Shown here: positions 11,752 to 21,132 of the stretch, in pieces
How the letters are laid out: each line of letters begins with the position of its first letter
Position numbering within the stretch: position 1 is the stretch's first letter
Assembly (NCBI RefSeq): GCF_000296505.1
Contig: NZ_JH815209.1
Location: 66,908 to 130,907, forward strand
DNA: 64,000 nucleotides
Source: Schaalia turicensis ACS-279-V-Col4
GTDB lineage: Bacteria > Actinomycetota > Actinomycetes > Actinomycetales > Actinomycetaceae
Reading direction: 5' to 3'
Program-made: the position numbers and the translations under genes
Notes under the pieces: model-generated
Seen by the model: only the letters and a program-made list of their open reading frames with translations
What the model was told of the DNA's origin: nothing
The model's database searches: none

Positions 11752-13727
11752 TTATTCAAGGTAACAGCGACGTTCTTTTTGGCTTAGAGCAGGTCGCCAC
11801 CGCGCAGGCTATTGCCAGCGTGTGCGTGGATGTTGATGTCCCACACCTTGATCGCCCGCTGGACTATGCAATCGTTCCAGAGCTCGCCGATTCGGTTGTT
11901 CCAGGCGTTGCCGTAAAGGTTCATCTTGCCGGAAGAAGCGTCACCGGTTGGGTCCTCAGCGTCAGAACCGAGGTCCCCGAACATCGTTTAAGTCCGATCG
12001 ATAAAGTTATCTCGCGCCTGCCCGTCCTTTCGCCTTCGATTGCGAAAGTGGCTCGGAAGATCGCAGACCGCCAGGTAGCAACGCTCTCACAAGCACTCTC
12101 GCTTGCACTTCCACAGCGTCATGTGGGTGCCGAAAAATCATTCTTAGCACAGGACGAAAGCCAACAGCTTGAGTGGAATGTAGACACTGATGCAGATGGG
12201 GGAGCCTGGCACGACAATCCCGTGGGATGTACGCTTCTTGCTCACCTGTCTCATGGTGATCCAGTCCGCAGCGTCTGGACAGCTTTGGGGCCAACGCGTG
12301 ATGAGCGCCTCGTGGACTGTATTCAGGCCAACGCCGCCGCACACCGTGGAGCCATCATCGTCGCGCCCACACACTGGCAGGCATCGCAGCTGTATAGGCT
12401 GATCCAGACCCGCCTTGGGGTTCCAGCTGCACTGATGACAACGCAGACATCCGCGGAAGACCGATATCTGACGCACCTCCAAGCGATGGCAGGTGAACTT
12501 GGCATCGTCGTCGGTACTCGTTCAAGTATCTGGACGCCGTTGAAGAATCTCGGTCTCATTGTCATTTGGGATGACAGCGATGACCGTCTTGTCGAACAGC
12601 GAGCACCGCGTGCGGATGCACTCGACATTGCAATGGCACGATGCGCCGAAGAACACTGTTCGCTTCTTATCGCCTCTTTCTCGCGTTCTGTTAAAGCACA
12701 AGCACTTGTTGAATCCGGTTGGGCCGTTTCCTTAATGGAAGATGGTTCAAAGAAACGCGCACTTGTCCCAACCGTCCGCGTTGTTGATGATGCTTACATC
12801 GAGAGGGAAGGCCCCAGGGGAGCAATGCGCATTCCCTCAGCTGCTCTTGCCACTATCCGCACGGGTCTTGCCGCCGGCCCAGTGTTAGTTCAGGTCGCTC
12901 ATGCTGGATATGTTCCTGTTGTTTCATGCTCCCAATGCAGGAGTGTTGCGCGTTGCCATCATTGTCACGGGCCACTAGAGAAAACAGACCAGGACACCAT
13001 TTCGTGTTCATGGTGTCACCGACCCACGTCGGGATGGCAGTGCCCAACGTGCGCAGGAACGCGGTTACGACACGCACGCATCGGCTCTGAACGAACGGGA
13101 GAAGAGCTCGCCCGCGCAATGCCGACGGCGTCAGTCTTGGTTTCATCATCAAGCAATGCGTTGACCCGCACGATCAGTCATAAACCACAGGTTGTCGTCG
13201 CAACCCCCGGTAGTGAACCGCTGGCTGAAGGTGGGTATCACGCTGTGGTGATCTTGGATGCCCAAGCGATTGCTGGTCGACCAGAACTATGGGCCCCTCA
13301 AGAAGCAATGCGCCGGTGGTTCAATGCGTTGGCACTCGCTCGCCCCGAAGCACGTGCCCTCATTTGTGGTGGCATCACGCCTTCCATGGCACAGGCTCTT
13401 ATTCGCTATAACCCTGTTTCATTTGCTCACGATCTGCTTGAAGACCGCAAAGCCAACGGATTCTTCCCTGCAAAAACCGTGATCGCGATCGACGGACAAC
13501 GCAAAGACTCTCTCGGAGTTGCCGAGTCCTCCGGTGGCGAACTCCTGGGTGAGTACACGTATCAGGCGGTGAAGGAAGGGACGTTACCTATTGTGCGCTC
13601 CTTGGTCAGCGTTGAACGTGACCAGCTTCCCGAAGTGTTAGTCACACTGAAGAAGCTCCTGCAATATCGCAGTGCCCACAAGCTTCCTACCGTGAAGATC
13701 ACGGTCAATCCGCCAGAGCTTTTCTAA
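11748..13727 (+). CDS. priA: Primosomal protein N' (PriA), ATPase-motif-deficient
   Basis: Replication restart factor that recognises abandoned forks. The 659-residue protein has the N-terminal 3'-DNA-end-binding region (VDVPHLDRPLDY at about 30-40). It also has eight zinc-binding cysteines in four pairs: C394/C397, C403/C406, C420/C423 and C432/C435. The helicase core is degenerate: there is no Walker A at the expected place near residues 178-190, and the DEEH box is replaced by DDSD at 275-278. This degeneration is known for actinobacterial PriA, so it probably acts as a DNA-binding loader rather than a helicase. The start is uncertain because of the hairpin just upstream. Confidence 0.92.
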   Translation: MVIQGNSDVLFGLEQVATAQAIASVCVDVDVPHLDRPLDYAIVPELADSVVPGVAVKVHLAGRSVTGWVLSVRTEVPEHRLSPIDKVISRLPVLSPSIAKVARKIADRQVATLSQALSLALPQRHVGAEKSFLAQDESQQLEWNVDTDADGGAWHDNPVGCTLLAHLSHGDPVRSVWTALGPTRDERLVDCIQANAAAHRGAIIVAPTHWQASQLYRLIQTRLGVPAALMTTQTSAEDRYLTHLQAMAGELGIVVGTRSSIWTPLKNLGLIVIWDDSDDRLVEQRAPRADALDIAMARCAEEHCSLLIASFSRSVKAQALVESGWAVSLMEDGSKKRALVPTVRVVDDAYIEREGPRGAMRIPSAALATIRTGLAAGPVLVQVAHAGYVPVVSCSQCRSVARCHHCHGPLEKTDQDTISCSWCHRPTSGWQCPTCAGTRLRHARIGSERTGEELARAMPTASVLVSSSSNALTRTISHKPQVVVATPGSEPLAEGGYHAVVILDAQAIAGRPELWAPQEAMRRWFNALALARPEARALICGGITPSMAQALIRYNPVSFAHDLLEDRKANGFFPAKTVIAIDGQRKDSLGVAESSGGELLGEYTYQAVKEGTLPIVRSLVSVERDQLPEVLVTLKKLLQYRSAHKLPTVKITVNPPELF

Positions 13728-13759
13728 AGCGATTCCTTTCGTTCGTTAGACTGATCCTC

Positions 13760-14704
13760 GTGCGTATTGTTTTCGCTGGAACTCCAGCTCCCGCTATCCC
13801 GACGCTTGAGCGTCTTGTCGAGTCTACTCATGAGGTCGTCGGTGTCATTACCCGTCCACCTGCCAGAGTGGGTCGTGGGCGCACGCTACACCCCAGTCCA
13901 GTTGCGCAGTTCGCACGTGAACACGGCCTACCTGTGATTGAAGCGTCTTCGTTTAAAGACCCTAAGGTATGCAACCAAGTCGAGTCACTACGCCCCGATC
14001 TTGGTGTCGTTGTCGCATACGGTGCACTCATTCCTTGCTCCGTTCTGGACATGCCTACTCATGGGTGGATCAATCTCCACTTCTCGTCTCTTCCGCGGTG
14101 GCGCGGGGCTGCTCCCGTTCAATGGGCACTGATCAGCGGGGATACCACTACGGCTTCCAGTGTTTTCCAACTTGAAAAAGGTCTTGATACCGGGCCTGTT
14201 TATTCCTCGATTCCGGTCGACATCACGCATGAAACAGCGGGCGAATTACTTGAACGCATGGCAATTCTCGGCGCTCCACAAGTTGTGGATGTGGTTGACT
14301 CGATTGCGAATGGAACCGCACAAGCTGTGCCTCAAAACGAAGATGATCCGCGGGCAAGCCACGCACGTCAACTGAGCTCCAGCGACGGGTTCGTTGATTT
14401 TCGTTCGTCTGCTCAGGCAACTGACCGGCAGATTCTTGGTCTTAGCCCCAACCCGGGCGCGTGGACACTTCTTCCAGACTCAAAGCGATTGAAACTAGCC
14501 GCGGTAACAGTCGTAGAGGGCGATGATCTTGAACCCGGTCATATTCGAGTAACGAAGAAGAGCGTTGAAGTCGGCTGCCAGGACGGAATCGTTCGCCTTG
14601 GACAGGTTGCTCCGGCAGGTAAAGGCTGGATGGACGCTGCCGCATGGGCTAGGGGAGCCAGGCTTTCAGAAGACACAGTGCTTGGCACGATGGAGGAAAA
14701 CTGA
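13760..14704 (+). CDS. fmt: Methionyl-tRNA formyltransferase
   Basis: Formylates initiator Met-tRNA using 10-formyl-tetrahydrofolate. The 314-residue protein starts at GTG 13760 (MRIVFAGTPAPAIPTL). The formyl-folate site appears as NLHFSSLPRWRGAAPVQWA with the catalytic Asn and His, and a C-terminal OB-like tRNA-binding domain starts near residue 205. The stop overlaps rsmB by one base. priA-fmt-rsmB-rpe is a recurrent actinobacterial order. Confidence 0.96.
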   Translation: MRIVFAGTPAPAIPTLERLVESTHEVVGVITRPPARVGRGRTLHPSPVAQFAREHGLPVIEASSFKDPKVCNQVESLRPDLGVVVAYGALIPCSVLDMPTHGWINLHFSSLPRWRGAAPVQWALISGDTTTASSVFQLEKGLDTGPVYSSIPVDITHETAGELLERMAILGAPQVVDVVDSIANGTAQAVPQNEDDPRASHARQLSSSDGFVDFRSSAQATDRQILGLSPNPGAWTLLPDSKRLKLAAVTVVEGDDLEPGHIRVTKKSVEVGCQDGIVRLGQVAPAGKGWMDAAAWARGARLSEDTVLGTMEEN

Positions 14705-16194
14705 TGGCAACCCGTCGTTACTCCGATGGATATCGCAAACTTCAGGACGTCGATACGCCTAGGCGCATTGCTTTTGACGTGCTCATGGCAGTTGAAACTG
14801 AAGATGCCTTTGCCAACATCGCTCTAACGAAGGCGTTGCGTGACGCGCGTTCACATGAGCGCCTGGACTCGCGCGACGCTGCTTTTACCTCCGAACTTGT
14901 CAATGGAAGCCTGCGAGCCCAGGGACGTCTCGACTGGGTTTTGGGACGCTATCTGACCAGGCCCATCGATAAGGTCGATACCCCCGTTCGAGTCCTCCTG
15001 CGCCTGGGAGCCCATCAGCTTCTGAATATGCGCGTTGCCGACCATGCGGCAGTTGCTTCCACCGTTGATCTCGCTCGCCACTACCTGACCGAGGGGCCAA
15101 CGCGAATGGTGAATGCGGTTTTGCGTTCAATCACTCGTGAAGCTCCTGGAGCAATCGAAGATGCAATCGCCCAGATCAGTGACCCGAACAAACGTCGTTC
15201 CATTGAGTTTTCGCATCCGCTCTGGATGGTCGATGCCTTCGAAGACGCCCTCATTAGCCATGGCTTCGAGGCTAGCGAATTAGATGACCTGCTAGCCGGC
15301 GACAACCAGCCTCCGCTGGTGACTCTTGTTGCGCGCCCAGGTCTGATCGAAGCAATCGATCTAGCTGATGAAGCTGAATCAGTGTTGGGAACTCGCGTCG
15401 CCCCAGGCGATGTCAGTGATTGCGCGGTTCTTCTCGAACACGGTGATCCGGGTAGTCTCGATTCGATCCGCTCAGGGCGCGCCGGTGTCCAAGACGAAGG
15501 ATCCCAGCTTGGCGCAATGATCGCTGCTACCGCCCCGATTGAAGGCAAAGACGAGTGCTGGCTCGACCTATGCGCAGGACCGGGTGGCAAAGCATCGATG
15601 CTCGCATCGATCGGCGCTCTTCAAGGAGCCACACTGATTGCAAACGAGGTCCATCCTCACCGTGCTCGCCTCGTAGAACGCGCGTGTCGCCAGCTTGACA
15701 ACGTTGAGGTCGTCTCGTCCGATGGTCGTACCTTCGGTGGGGGCAAGAGCCAGTGGCCTCTTGGAAGCTTTGACCGAGTTGTGATCGATGCTCCCTGCTC
15801 AGGCATGGGCTCAATGAGGCGCCGCCCCGAATCACGATGGAGGCGCACGCAAGCAGATGTTGGCGGCCTCGTCGATTTGCAGGCGGAACTGTTGGCACGC
15901 GGTCTCGAACTTGTTCGCGAAGGCGGAATCCTGACGTATATCACCTGCTCTCCGCACGTCGACGAAACGCTTGCTCAGGTGGAGAAGCTACTGAAAACTG
16001 GGAAAGTAGAGCTTCTCGATACAGTTGCACTTGGCGAAGCACTTGCACCGGAGTCTCTCAACGTCCCTGACGCTGCTGGTCGTATCAAGAAATACCCCGG
16101 TCGCACCCTCCAACTGTGGGAACACCGGAACGGTACGGATTTGATGTTCATTGCAGCGATGAAAAAGGTCGAAAAGCCCACATCAGCGCGCTAA
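14704..16194 (+). CDS. rsmB: 16S rRNA (cytosine-C5) methyltransferase RsmB/Sun family
   Basis: Methylates a cytosine of 16S rRNA (C967 in E. coli numbering) using AdoMet. The 496-residue protein has an N-terminal NusB-like RNA-binding domain (about 15-160) and a Rossmann methyltransferase domain. Motif I is LDLCAGPGGKASMLA, motif IV is DAPCSGMGSMRRRPE with one catalytic cysteine, and motif VI is TYITCSPH with the second cysteine. The start overlaps the fmt stop by one base. The C-terminus, IAAMKKVEKPTSAR, is ordinary. Confidence 0.95.
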   Translation: MATRRYSDGYRKLQDVDTPRRIAFDVLMAVETEDAFANIALTKALRDARSHERLDSRDAAFTSELVNGSLRAQGRLDWVLGRYLTRPIDKVDTPVRVLLRLGAHQLLNMRVADHAAVASTVDLARHYLTEGPTRMVNAVLRSITREAPGAIEDAIAQISDPNKRRSIEFSHPLWMVDAFEDALISHGFEASELDDLLAGDNQPPLVTLVARPGLIEAIDLADEAESVLGTRVAPGDVSDCAVLLEHGDPGSLDSIRSGRAGVQDEGSQLGAMIAATAPIEGKDECWLDLCAGPGGKASMLASIGALQGATLIANEVHPHRARLVERACRQLDNVEVVSSDGRTFGGGKSQWPLGSFDRVVIDAPCSGMGSMRRRPESRWRRTQADVGGLVDLQAELLARGLELVREGGILTYITCSPHVDETLAQVEKLLKTGKVELLDTVALGEALAPESLNVPDAAGRIKKYPGRTLQLWEHRNGTDLMFIAAMKKVEKPTSAR

Positions 16195-16215
16195 TCACCA
16201 CGTATCATAGGGATC

Positions 16216-16878
16216 ATGAAACCAACTATTTCTCCTTCGATTCTTAACTGCGATATCGGCGATCTGCGCGGCGAACTCACGAAGATTTCCAGCGCGGACG
16301 TTGCTCACGTTGACGTGATGGACAACCATTTTGTTCCGAACTTGTCGTGGGGCCTGCCCGTTGTCGAGTCCGTCATCGCATCGAAGATCCTTCCTGTTGA
16401 TGCACACCTGATGATCGAAGACCCTGATCGTTGGGCGCCCGCATATGCGGAAGCTGGTTGCCATTCAGTCACGTTCCACGCTGAAGCTGCGGCAGCTCCG
16501 CTCCGCCTTGCACGCGAGCTCCACCGCATCGGTTCAAAGGTCGGTCTGGCGCTTCGTCCCGCAACCGATATCGCTCCGTTCGTGGACATTCTGTCGGAGT
16601 TCGACATGATCCTCGTGATGACTGTGGAACCTGGTTTTGGCGGTCAGTCGTTTATTGACTCGATGATCCCGAAGATCCGCCGTACCCGCGAAGCGATCAA
16701 TGCTTCTGGTCTTGAGGTTTCGATTCAGGTTGACGGTGGTGTTTCTCGTCAGACCATCGAACTGGCAGCTGAAGCGGGCGCAGACAACTTTGTTGCCGGT
16801 TCTGCCGTGTTCCGTGCAGAAGACGCGTATGCAGAGGTCGCAGCACTCCGCGAGCTCGCATTGCATCACTGCCACTGA
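16216..16878 (+). CDS. rpe: Ribulose-phosphate 3-epimerase
   Basis: Interconverts ribulose 5-phosphate and xylulose 5-phosphate in the pentose phosphate pathway, feeding transketolase (encoded at 50271). The 220-residue TIM barrel shows [10 protein letters not shown] at the N-terminus, [15 protein letters not shown] with metal and catalytic residues, [12 protein letters not shown], and [20 protein letters not shown] with the phosphate-binding loop. It begins 21 bases after rsmB and ends before a strong terminator. Confidence 0.97.
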   Translation: MKPTISPSILNCDIGDLRGELTKISSADVAHVDVMDNHFVPNLSWGLPVVESVIASKILPVDAHLMIEDPDRWAPAYAEAGCHSVTFHAEAAAAPLRLARELHRIGSKVGLALRPATDIAPFVDILSEFDMILVMTVEPGFGGQSFIDSMIPKIRRTREAINASGLEVSIQVDGGVSRQTIELAAEAGADNFVAGSAVFRAEDAYAEVAALRELALHHCH

Positions 16879-16892
16879 TTTGTTGAGCTTCC

Positions 16893-16940
16893 AACCGGTG
16901 TGTGGTCGTAATTTGTAAGACCACACACCGGTTTTTATTT
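16893..16940 (+). terminator. Rho-independent terminator after rpe
   Basis: Fifteen-base perfect arms at 16893-16907 and 16919-16933 with an 11-base loop are followed by TTTTTATTT. It ends the long priA-rpe unit and separates it from the FMN riboswitch. Confidence 0.93.
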
Positions 16941-16976
16941 TCGCGCTTTGGGCGCGTTCGTGGCATGATTGAGGAA

Positions 16977-17091
16977 GCTCCGGGGTCGGTGAAAGTCCGA
17001 GCCGGCGGTGAAAGTCCGCGACCCGCCTGCTATCAGGTGGCTGAATCGGTGTAATTCCGATACCGACGGTGAAAGTCCGGATGGGAGGAGC
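16977..17091 (+). promoter_or_regulatory. FMN riboswitch (RFN element)
   Basis: The aptamer is recognisable from its conserved blocks: GGTGAAAGTCCGAGCCGGCGG at the start, AGTCCGCGACCCG, a variable arm, ACCGACGGTGAAAGTCCGGAT at the end. Helix P1 pairs GCTCC (16977-16981) with GGAGC (17087-17091). FMN binding should lower expression of the transporter genes that follow. About 75 bases separate it from the GTG start at 17166. I see no classical terminator there, so control is more likely at translation initiation. Confidence 0.95.
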
Positions 17092-17165
17092 GCGTCAAGC
17101 AGACGGACGTTCTGTGCCGTGTTGCTTGCCTCGCGACGCACCCGGATGCCAGAAAGGCTAGGGTC

Positions 17166-17939
17166 GTGGCACATCGCAAACGCGCTTCGCGTACGGTGAC
17201 GCTCATTGCACCTGTCGTCTTCCTGCTCTTCCTACTTGGAATGTGGTGGGTGACCGTATCCTTTTCGGGCATCGAGTCGTGGCGTCTACCGTCACCTGCA
17301 CAAACGTGGCAGCGTACATTGACGCTTGCAACAGGGTCGTCGTTCTGGAATAAAACGCTTGTGACGTCGGGGGAGGCGATTGCGGGGTCCGTTCTTGGCG
17401 CCCTTGTCGCACTGCCGCTGGCGTATCTCATCTATCGTTCGCCACTTGTCAGTGCTGCGGTCGAACCCTTCCTTGGAGCTACGCAGGCGCTTCCTGCTAT
17501 TGCTCTCGCACCACTTCTTGTCTTGTGGATCGGCTACGGTTTTTGGTCGATCACTGCACTCTGTGCGCTTCTCGTTTTCTTCCCGATTCTCGTCTCTACG
17601 GTGGTGGGTCTACGGCATCTCGATTCTGAGATTCTCGAAGCCGCCCAGGTGGATGGAGCGTCGGGCTTAACAATGGTGATTTCGATGGAGCTTCCTCTTG
17701 CGGCCCCCGCGGTCCTTGGCGGTGTCCGCAACGGTTTTACTCTTTCGGTGACTGGCGCAGTTGTTGGCGAAATGGTGATGGGTGGCAATGGCTTGGGGCA
17801 GGTTCTTACACAGGCACGTTCAAACGTTGATACGGCAGGAATGTTCGTCACGATTGGACTCTTGTGTGTGATGGCAACAGCGATATACATCCTCGTGTAT
17901 CGCATTGAGCGCTCGCATCGTTACATGATCTCGCAATGA
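17166..17939 (+). CDS. ribX: Riboflavin-type ABC transporter permease (RibX-like)
   Basis: Membrane permease of 257 residues in the NitT/TauT/ThiX class with about six membrane segments. The cytoplasmic ATPase-docking EAA loop is EAAQVDGASGLTMVISMELP (about 159-178). Its role as a riboflavin or flavin-precursor importer is inferred from the FMN riboswitch directly upstream and the partner binding protein; RibXY systems of this make-up are known in Chloroflexi and actinobacteria. GTG 17166 is the start. No ATPase gene follows, so an ATPase must come from elsewhere. Confidence 0.85.
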   Translation: MAHRKRASRTVTLIAPVVFLLFLLGMWWVTVSFSGIESWRLPSPAQTWQRTLTLATGSSFWNKTLVTSGEAIAGSVLGALVALPLAYLIYRSPLVSAAVEPFLGATQALPAIALAPLLVLWIGYGFWSITALCALLVFFPILVSTVVGLRHLDSEILEAAQVDGASGLTMVISMELPLAAPAVLGGVRNGFTLSVTGAVVGEMVMGGNGLGQVLTQARSNVDTAGMFVTIGLLCVMATAIYILVYRIERSHRYMISQ

Positions 17940-17951
17940 AAGTGGTTCCCC

Positions 17952-18971
17952 ATGTCTGTTCGTCTTCGCGCATCTATCGTGGCTTTCGCCCTATTCGGCG
18001 TTACATGTGTGGGAGCATGTGCTCCCGAGCCTTCGACCGCTGAGTCCGGTGCGTCGGCGTCAAACGCAGTGACCGTTGGTCTCACTTATATTCCGAACGT
18101 GCAGTTCTCTCCCGTCTATGTCGCCCATGATGACAGCTTGTATTCGAATGCTGGGGTGGATGTGACAATTCGTCACCACGGTTCCGATGAGGGACTGTTT
18201 ACAGCCCTCATTTCCGGTGAAGAAGACGTTGTGATTGCTTCGGGTGACGAGGCAATGGTGGCGCGCGATTCGGGGATGGATCTGGTGTCGATTGGTACCT
18301 ATTACCGTCAGTACCCCGGCGTTGTGATTGTTCCAGCGGATTCTGAGATCCAAACGCTTTCGGACCTTAAAGGACACAGCATCGGTATTCCCGGTGAGTA
18401 TGGGTCGAACTGGTATGCGACCCTCTCGGCTATCTTCCAGGGTGGCTTGAGCGAGAAGGACGTCGAGATTGCGTCGATCGGCTACACGCAACGAGCTGCT
18501 CTTGCTCAAGGTGAAGTGGATGCTGTCCTCGGTTTTTCGAATAATGACCTGGTTCAGATGCTCCAGTCGGGCATGGATGTCAGGGCCATTAGTTTGGAAT
18601 CGCAGACGCCTCTTGTCGCGGCGTCGATCATCACGACCCGTCAGTGGGCTGAGGCAAACCCTGAACTTGCGTCAGCGGTTGTCAGCGCAACAACTGCTGG
18701 TATTAACTCGGTGATTGATGATCCCGACCATGCCCTTGACGTCACGATGGCGTGGGATGAGACTCTCAGCGACGAGACCTCGAAGTCTAATGCGATGGCA
18801 GTGCTTCAGGCGACAATTCCTCTGATGATGAACGCTGGCGGCCCGGCTGTGGCGAGGCAGGATCTTGATCGCTGGGAGATGATGGCAGAGTTCTTGGGCT
18901 CTGTGCCGGGTGTCGTCTCTCAGAAGCCCGATGCTTCTTTGGCTGCTACTAACGAGTATGTGAACGAATAA
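17952..18971 (+). CDS. ribY: Riboflavin-type ABC transporter substrate-binding lipoprotein (RibY-like)
   Basis: A 339-residue NMT1/THI5-like periplasmic-type binding protein. An N-terminal signal ends in a lipobox, VGAC, with the lipidated cysteine near residue 23, followed by a Ser/Ala-rich spacer. The ligand-binding fold begins at VTVGLTYIPNVQFSPVYVA and includes ISGEEDVVIASGDEAM. It starts 12 bases after the permease and belongs to the same riboswitch-controlled unit. Substrate specificity for riboflavin is inferred from context; related proteins bind thiamine precursors. Confidence 0.85.
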   Translation: MSVRLRASIVAFALFGVTCVGACAPEPSTAESGASASNAVTVGLTYIPNVQFSPVYVAHDDSLYSNAGVDVTIRHHGSDEGLFTALISGEEDVVIASGDEAMVARDSGMDLVSIGTYYRQYPGVVIVPADSEIQTLSDLKGHSIGIPGEYGSNWYATLSAIFQGGLSEKDVEIASIGYTQRAALAQGEVDAVLGFSNNDLVQMLQSGMDVRAISLESQTPLVAASIITTRQWAEANPELASAVVSATTAGINSVIDDPDHALDVTMAWDETLSDETSKSNAMAVLQATIPLMMNAGGPAVARQDLDRWEMMAEFLGSVPGVVSQKPDASLAATNEYVNE

Positions 18972-18973
18972 GG

Positions 18974-19001
18974 CTGTCCGCTAGGCGGATAGGGTTTTAT
19001 T
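18974..19001 (+). terminator. Rho-independent terminator after ribY
   Basis: An eight-base-pair stem (CTGTCCGC/GCGGATAG with one G-U) and a tight TAG loop at 18974-18992 are followed by GGTTTTATTT. It closes the riboflavin transport operon before hisE. Confidence 0.8.
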
Positions 19002-19030
19002 TGTTGTCCGAGGCGTCGTAAAGTCAGGCC

Positions 19031-19294
19031 ATGGCTACTTTTGAAGATCTCTTTGCCGAACTGTCCGAAAAGGCTCAGACCCGACCCGAGGGTTCTGGGA
19101 CTGTTGCTGAACTGGACAAGGGCATCCATGCGATCGGAAAGAAGATCATCGAAGAAGCCGGCGAAGTGTGGATGGCTGCCGAATACGAGACTCTTGACGA
19201 TCTCGCTCTTGAGATCTCGCAGCTCTTCTACCATGCGCAGGTCATGATGATTGCCAAGGGCCTGACCCTCGACGACATTTACAAGAAGCTCTAA
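19031..19294 (+). CDS. hisE: Phosphoribosyl-ATP pyrophosphatase
   Basis: Second step of histidine synthesis, cleaving pyrophosphate from PR-ATP. The 87-residue stand-alone HisE (MazG-like all-alpha fold) shows [17 protein letters not shown] with the metal-binding acidic residues and a second acidic cluster in [17 protein letters not shown]. It is followed 22 bases later by hisG. The remaining his genes are not in the window, as is common for the actinobacterial hisE-hisG pair. Confidence 0.96.
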   Translation: MATFEDLFAELSEKAQTRPEGSGTVAELDKGIHAIGKKIIEEAGEVWMAAEYETLDDLALEISQLFYHAQVMMIAKGLTLDDIYKKL

Positions 19295-19316
19295 GCATTT
19301 TCGTTGAAGGAACTCC

Positions 19317-20162
19317 ATGCTTCGCATTGCTGTGCCCAATAAGGGCTCACTGTCTGACCCTGCTGTTCGTCTGCTTTCTGAGGCTGGCTACAACACTCGT
19401 CGCCACGGTCGTGAGCTTGTTCTTACCGACACCCTGAATGATGTCGAACTCTTCTTCCTGCGTCCGCGAGACATCGCGGTCTATGTGGGACGAGGCTCCA
19501 TTCAAGCGGGTATCACCGGTCGCGATCTGCTGCTTGACTCTCAGACTCAAGCAATCGAGCATTTCCCGTTGGGTTTTGCTCGTTCAACGTTCCGTTTTGC
19601 AGCTCCTACAGGCACGATTACCTCGATTGAACAGATCAACGGTAAGCGCGTTGCTGCGTCATATGACCATCTGGTGAAGTCATATCTTGATGAGCGTGGT
19701 GTGGATGCTGAGGTCGTTCACCTTGATGGGGCAGTGGAGTCCTCGGTGCGCCTGGGTGTTGCTGACCTGATTGCTGACGTCGTCGAAACCGGCTCAACCC
19801 TGAAGGCTGCCGGCCTTGAGGTGTTTGGTGAGCCTTTGGCGAAGTCAGAAGCTGTTCTGATCACACGTCCCGATGTCGTTGACGATCCGGCGCTGGCAAC
19901 GCTGGTCAAGCGCCTCGAAGGTGTTCAGGTTGCTCGCAAGTATGTGATTGTTGACTACAACGTTCGCGAGTCTGCTCTTGATGCGGCGATCGCTATTGCG
20001 CCTGGCTTTGACTCTCCGACTGTTTCTCCATTGCAGGATTCTGCGTGGCGAGCGGTTCGCGTGATGGTGGAAGCACACCAAGTGAATCCGATTATGGATC
20101 AGCTTCACGAGGCTGGAGCCCGAGGAATTATCGTCACCGAATTGCGTGCCTCTCGTCTCTAG
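19317..20162 (+). CDS. hisG: ATP phosphoribosyltransferase, long form
   Basis: First and feedback-regulated step of histidine synthesis. The 281-residue long form starts [15 protein letters not shown]. The segment [25 protein letters not shown] lies in the catalytic domain, and [20 protein letters not shown] carries the PRPP loop. A C-terminal PII-like regulatory domain starts near 210 and should bind histidine. It forms a two-gene unit with hisE. Confidence 0.96.
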   Translation: MLRIAVPNKGSLSDPAVRLLSEAGYNTRRHGRELVLTDTLNDVELFFLRPRDIAVYVGRGSIQAGITGRDLLLDSQTQAIEHFPLGFARSTFRFAAPTGTITSIEQINGKRVAASYDHLVKSYLDERGVDAEVVHLDGAVESSVRLGVADLIADVVETGSTLKAAGLEVFGEPLAKSEAVLITRPDVVDDPALATLVKRLEGVQVARKYVIVDYNVRESALDAAIAIAPGFDSPTVSPLQDSAWRAVRVMVEAHQVNPIMDQLHEAGARGIIVTELRASRL

Positions 20163-20174
20163 AACAGGGCTTTT

Positions 20175-20199
20175 GCTCGCGAGCATAAGTAGGCTTATG
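20175..20199. promoter_or_regulatory. Two adjoining dyads upstream of pafB
   Basis: A perfect ten-base palindrome, GCTCGCGAGC (20175-20184), is followed immediately by CATAAG-TAGG-CTTATG (20184-20199). They occupy the short gap between hisG and pafB, where the pafB-pafC-helY-lnt promoter should lie. They could be operator sites or a small hairpin; no U-tract follows. Confidence 0.35.
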
Positions 20200-20202
20200 C
20201 CT

Positions 20203-21132
20203 ATGGGAAATGACAGCTCGCGCGATGCTCGGTTGCTTGCCTTATTGAATTGTCTGAGGCGTTCTGGACGCCCACTGTCTAAGCGGGAGATTCAGGAACA
20301 GGTTCTTCAGTATCAAGGACTGACTCACGATAACTTCGAGGGCCAATTCCAAGACGATAAAGAAACTCTTCACACCATCGGTATCGCACTGACAATGCGG
20401 GGAACGAATCCTGATTTCACTTATGAAATTGATCCGAAAGCTTCGGCTCAGTTCCAAGGAGAGAACGTTCGTTTTGATGCCAGCGAGTCACGGCTCATTT
20501 CGATGGCAATCAAAGTGTGGGACGATGACGCGAATACGACGGCACTGAAAAAGCTAGCGCTTTCGATGGATCCGCCTGAAACGTCTTTTTCTCACGTGAA
20601 TATCGGCCTTGAGCACAGCGATGTGATTTGTACGCTGAGCGAAGCAATCACGCATGGGCGCTTTGTCAGCTTTGACTACACGTCTGAATCGGATTCGTTC
20701 CGACGTAGCGTTGCTCCCCGAAAGCTTGTGATGCGCTCGAACTCCATGTACTTATGGGGTTTTGATATGGATAGGTACGCACCGCGTTTGTTCAAGCTGT
20801 CGCGGATTGCTTCCGAGATTGAAATTATTGGCGACTCTTTCGACGCACTGGAACTTCCCGAGATCCCGGCAGATCCCTTCACTCTTCTAGAAATCGAGCC
20901 TCTTCTTGCAATTCGCGATGACGCATCGCTTGCGATTCGCGCCTACGTCCAACTGACAGGGCGCCTGATAACAGATGGTTGGTGCGAAGCCGTCGGGCTG
21001 CGAGCTTCCCGTCATACGTGGATGACGCGCGTTCTCACCGAAGGTGAAGATGTTGTTGTTCTTGCTCCCCAAGATTTGAGGGATGAGATCTATGCCCGAA
21101 TTGACAGGGCCTCGTCGTGGGGAGTTCAGTGA
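20203..21132 (+). CDS. pafB: WYL-domain transcriptional regulator PafB
   Basis: 309 residues: an N-terminal winged-helix DNA-binding part (about 5-70, LLALLNCLRRSGRPLSKREI) and a WYL domain from about 145 to 240, with a WCX-type C-terminal part. In mycobacteria PafB and PafC act as one heterodimer that activates LexA/RecA-independent DNA-damage genes. I chose ATG 20203 because AGTAGG (20188-20193) is nine bases ahead; ATG 20197 in the same frame is possible. The stop overlaps pafC by one base. No pup, pafA or proteasome genes are in the window. Confidence 0.87.
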   Translation: MGNDSSRDARLLALLNCLRRSGRPLSKREIQEQVLQYQGLTHDNFEGQFQDDKETLHTIGIALTMRGTNPDFTYEIDPKASAQFQGENVRFDASESRLISMAIKVWDDDANTTALKKLALSMDPPETSFSHVNIGLEHSDVICTLSEAITHGRFVSFDYTSESDSFRRSVAPRKLVMRSNSMYLWGFDMDRYAPRLFKLSRIASEIEIIGDSFDALELPEIPADPFTLLEIEPLLAIRDDASLAIRAYVQLTGRLITDGWCEAVGLRASRHTWMTRVLTEGEDVVVLAPQDLRDEIYARIDRASSWGVQ

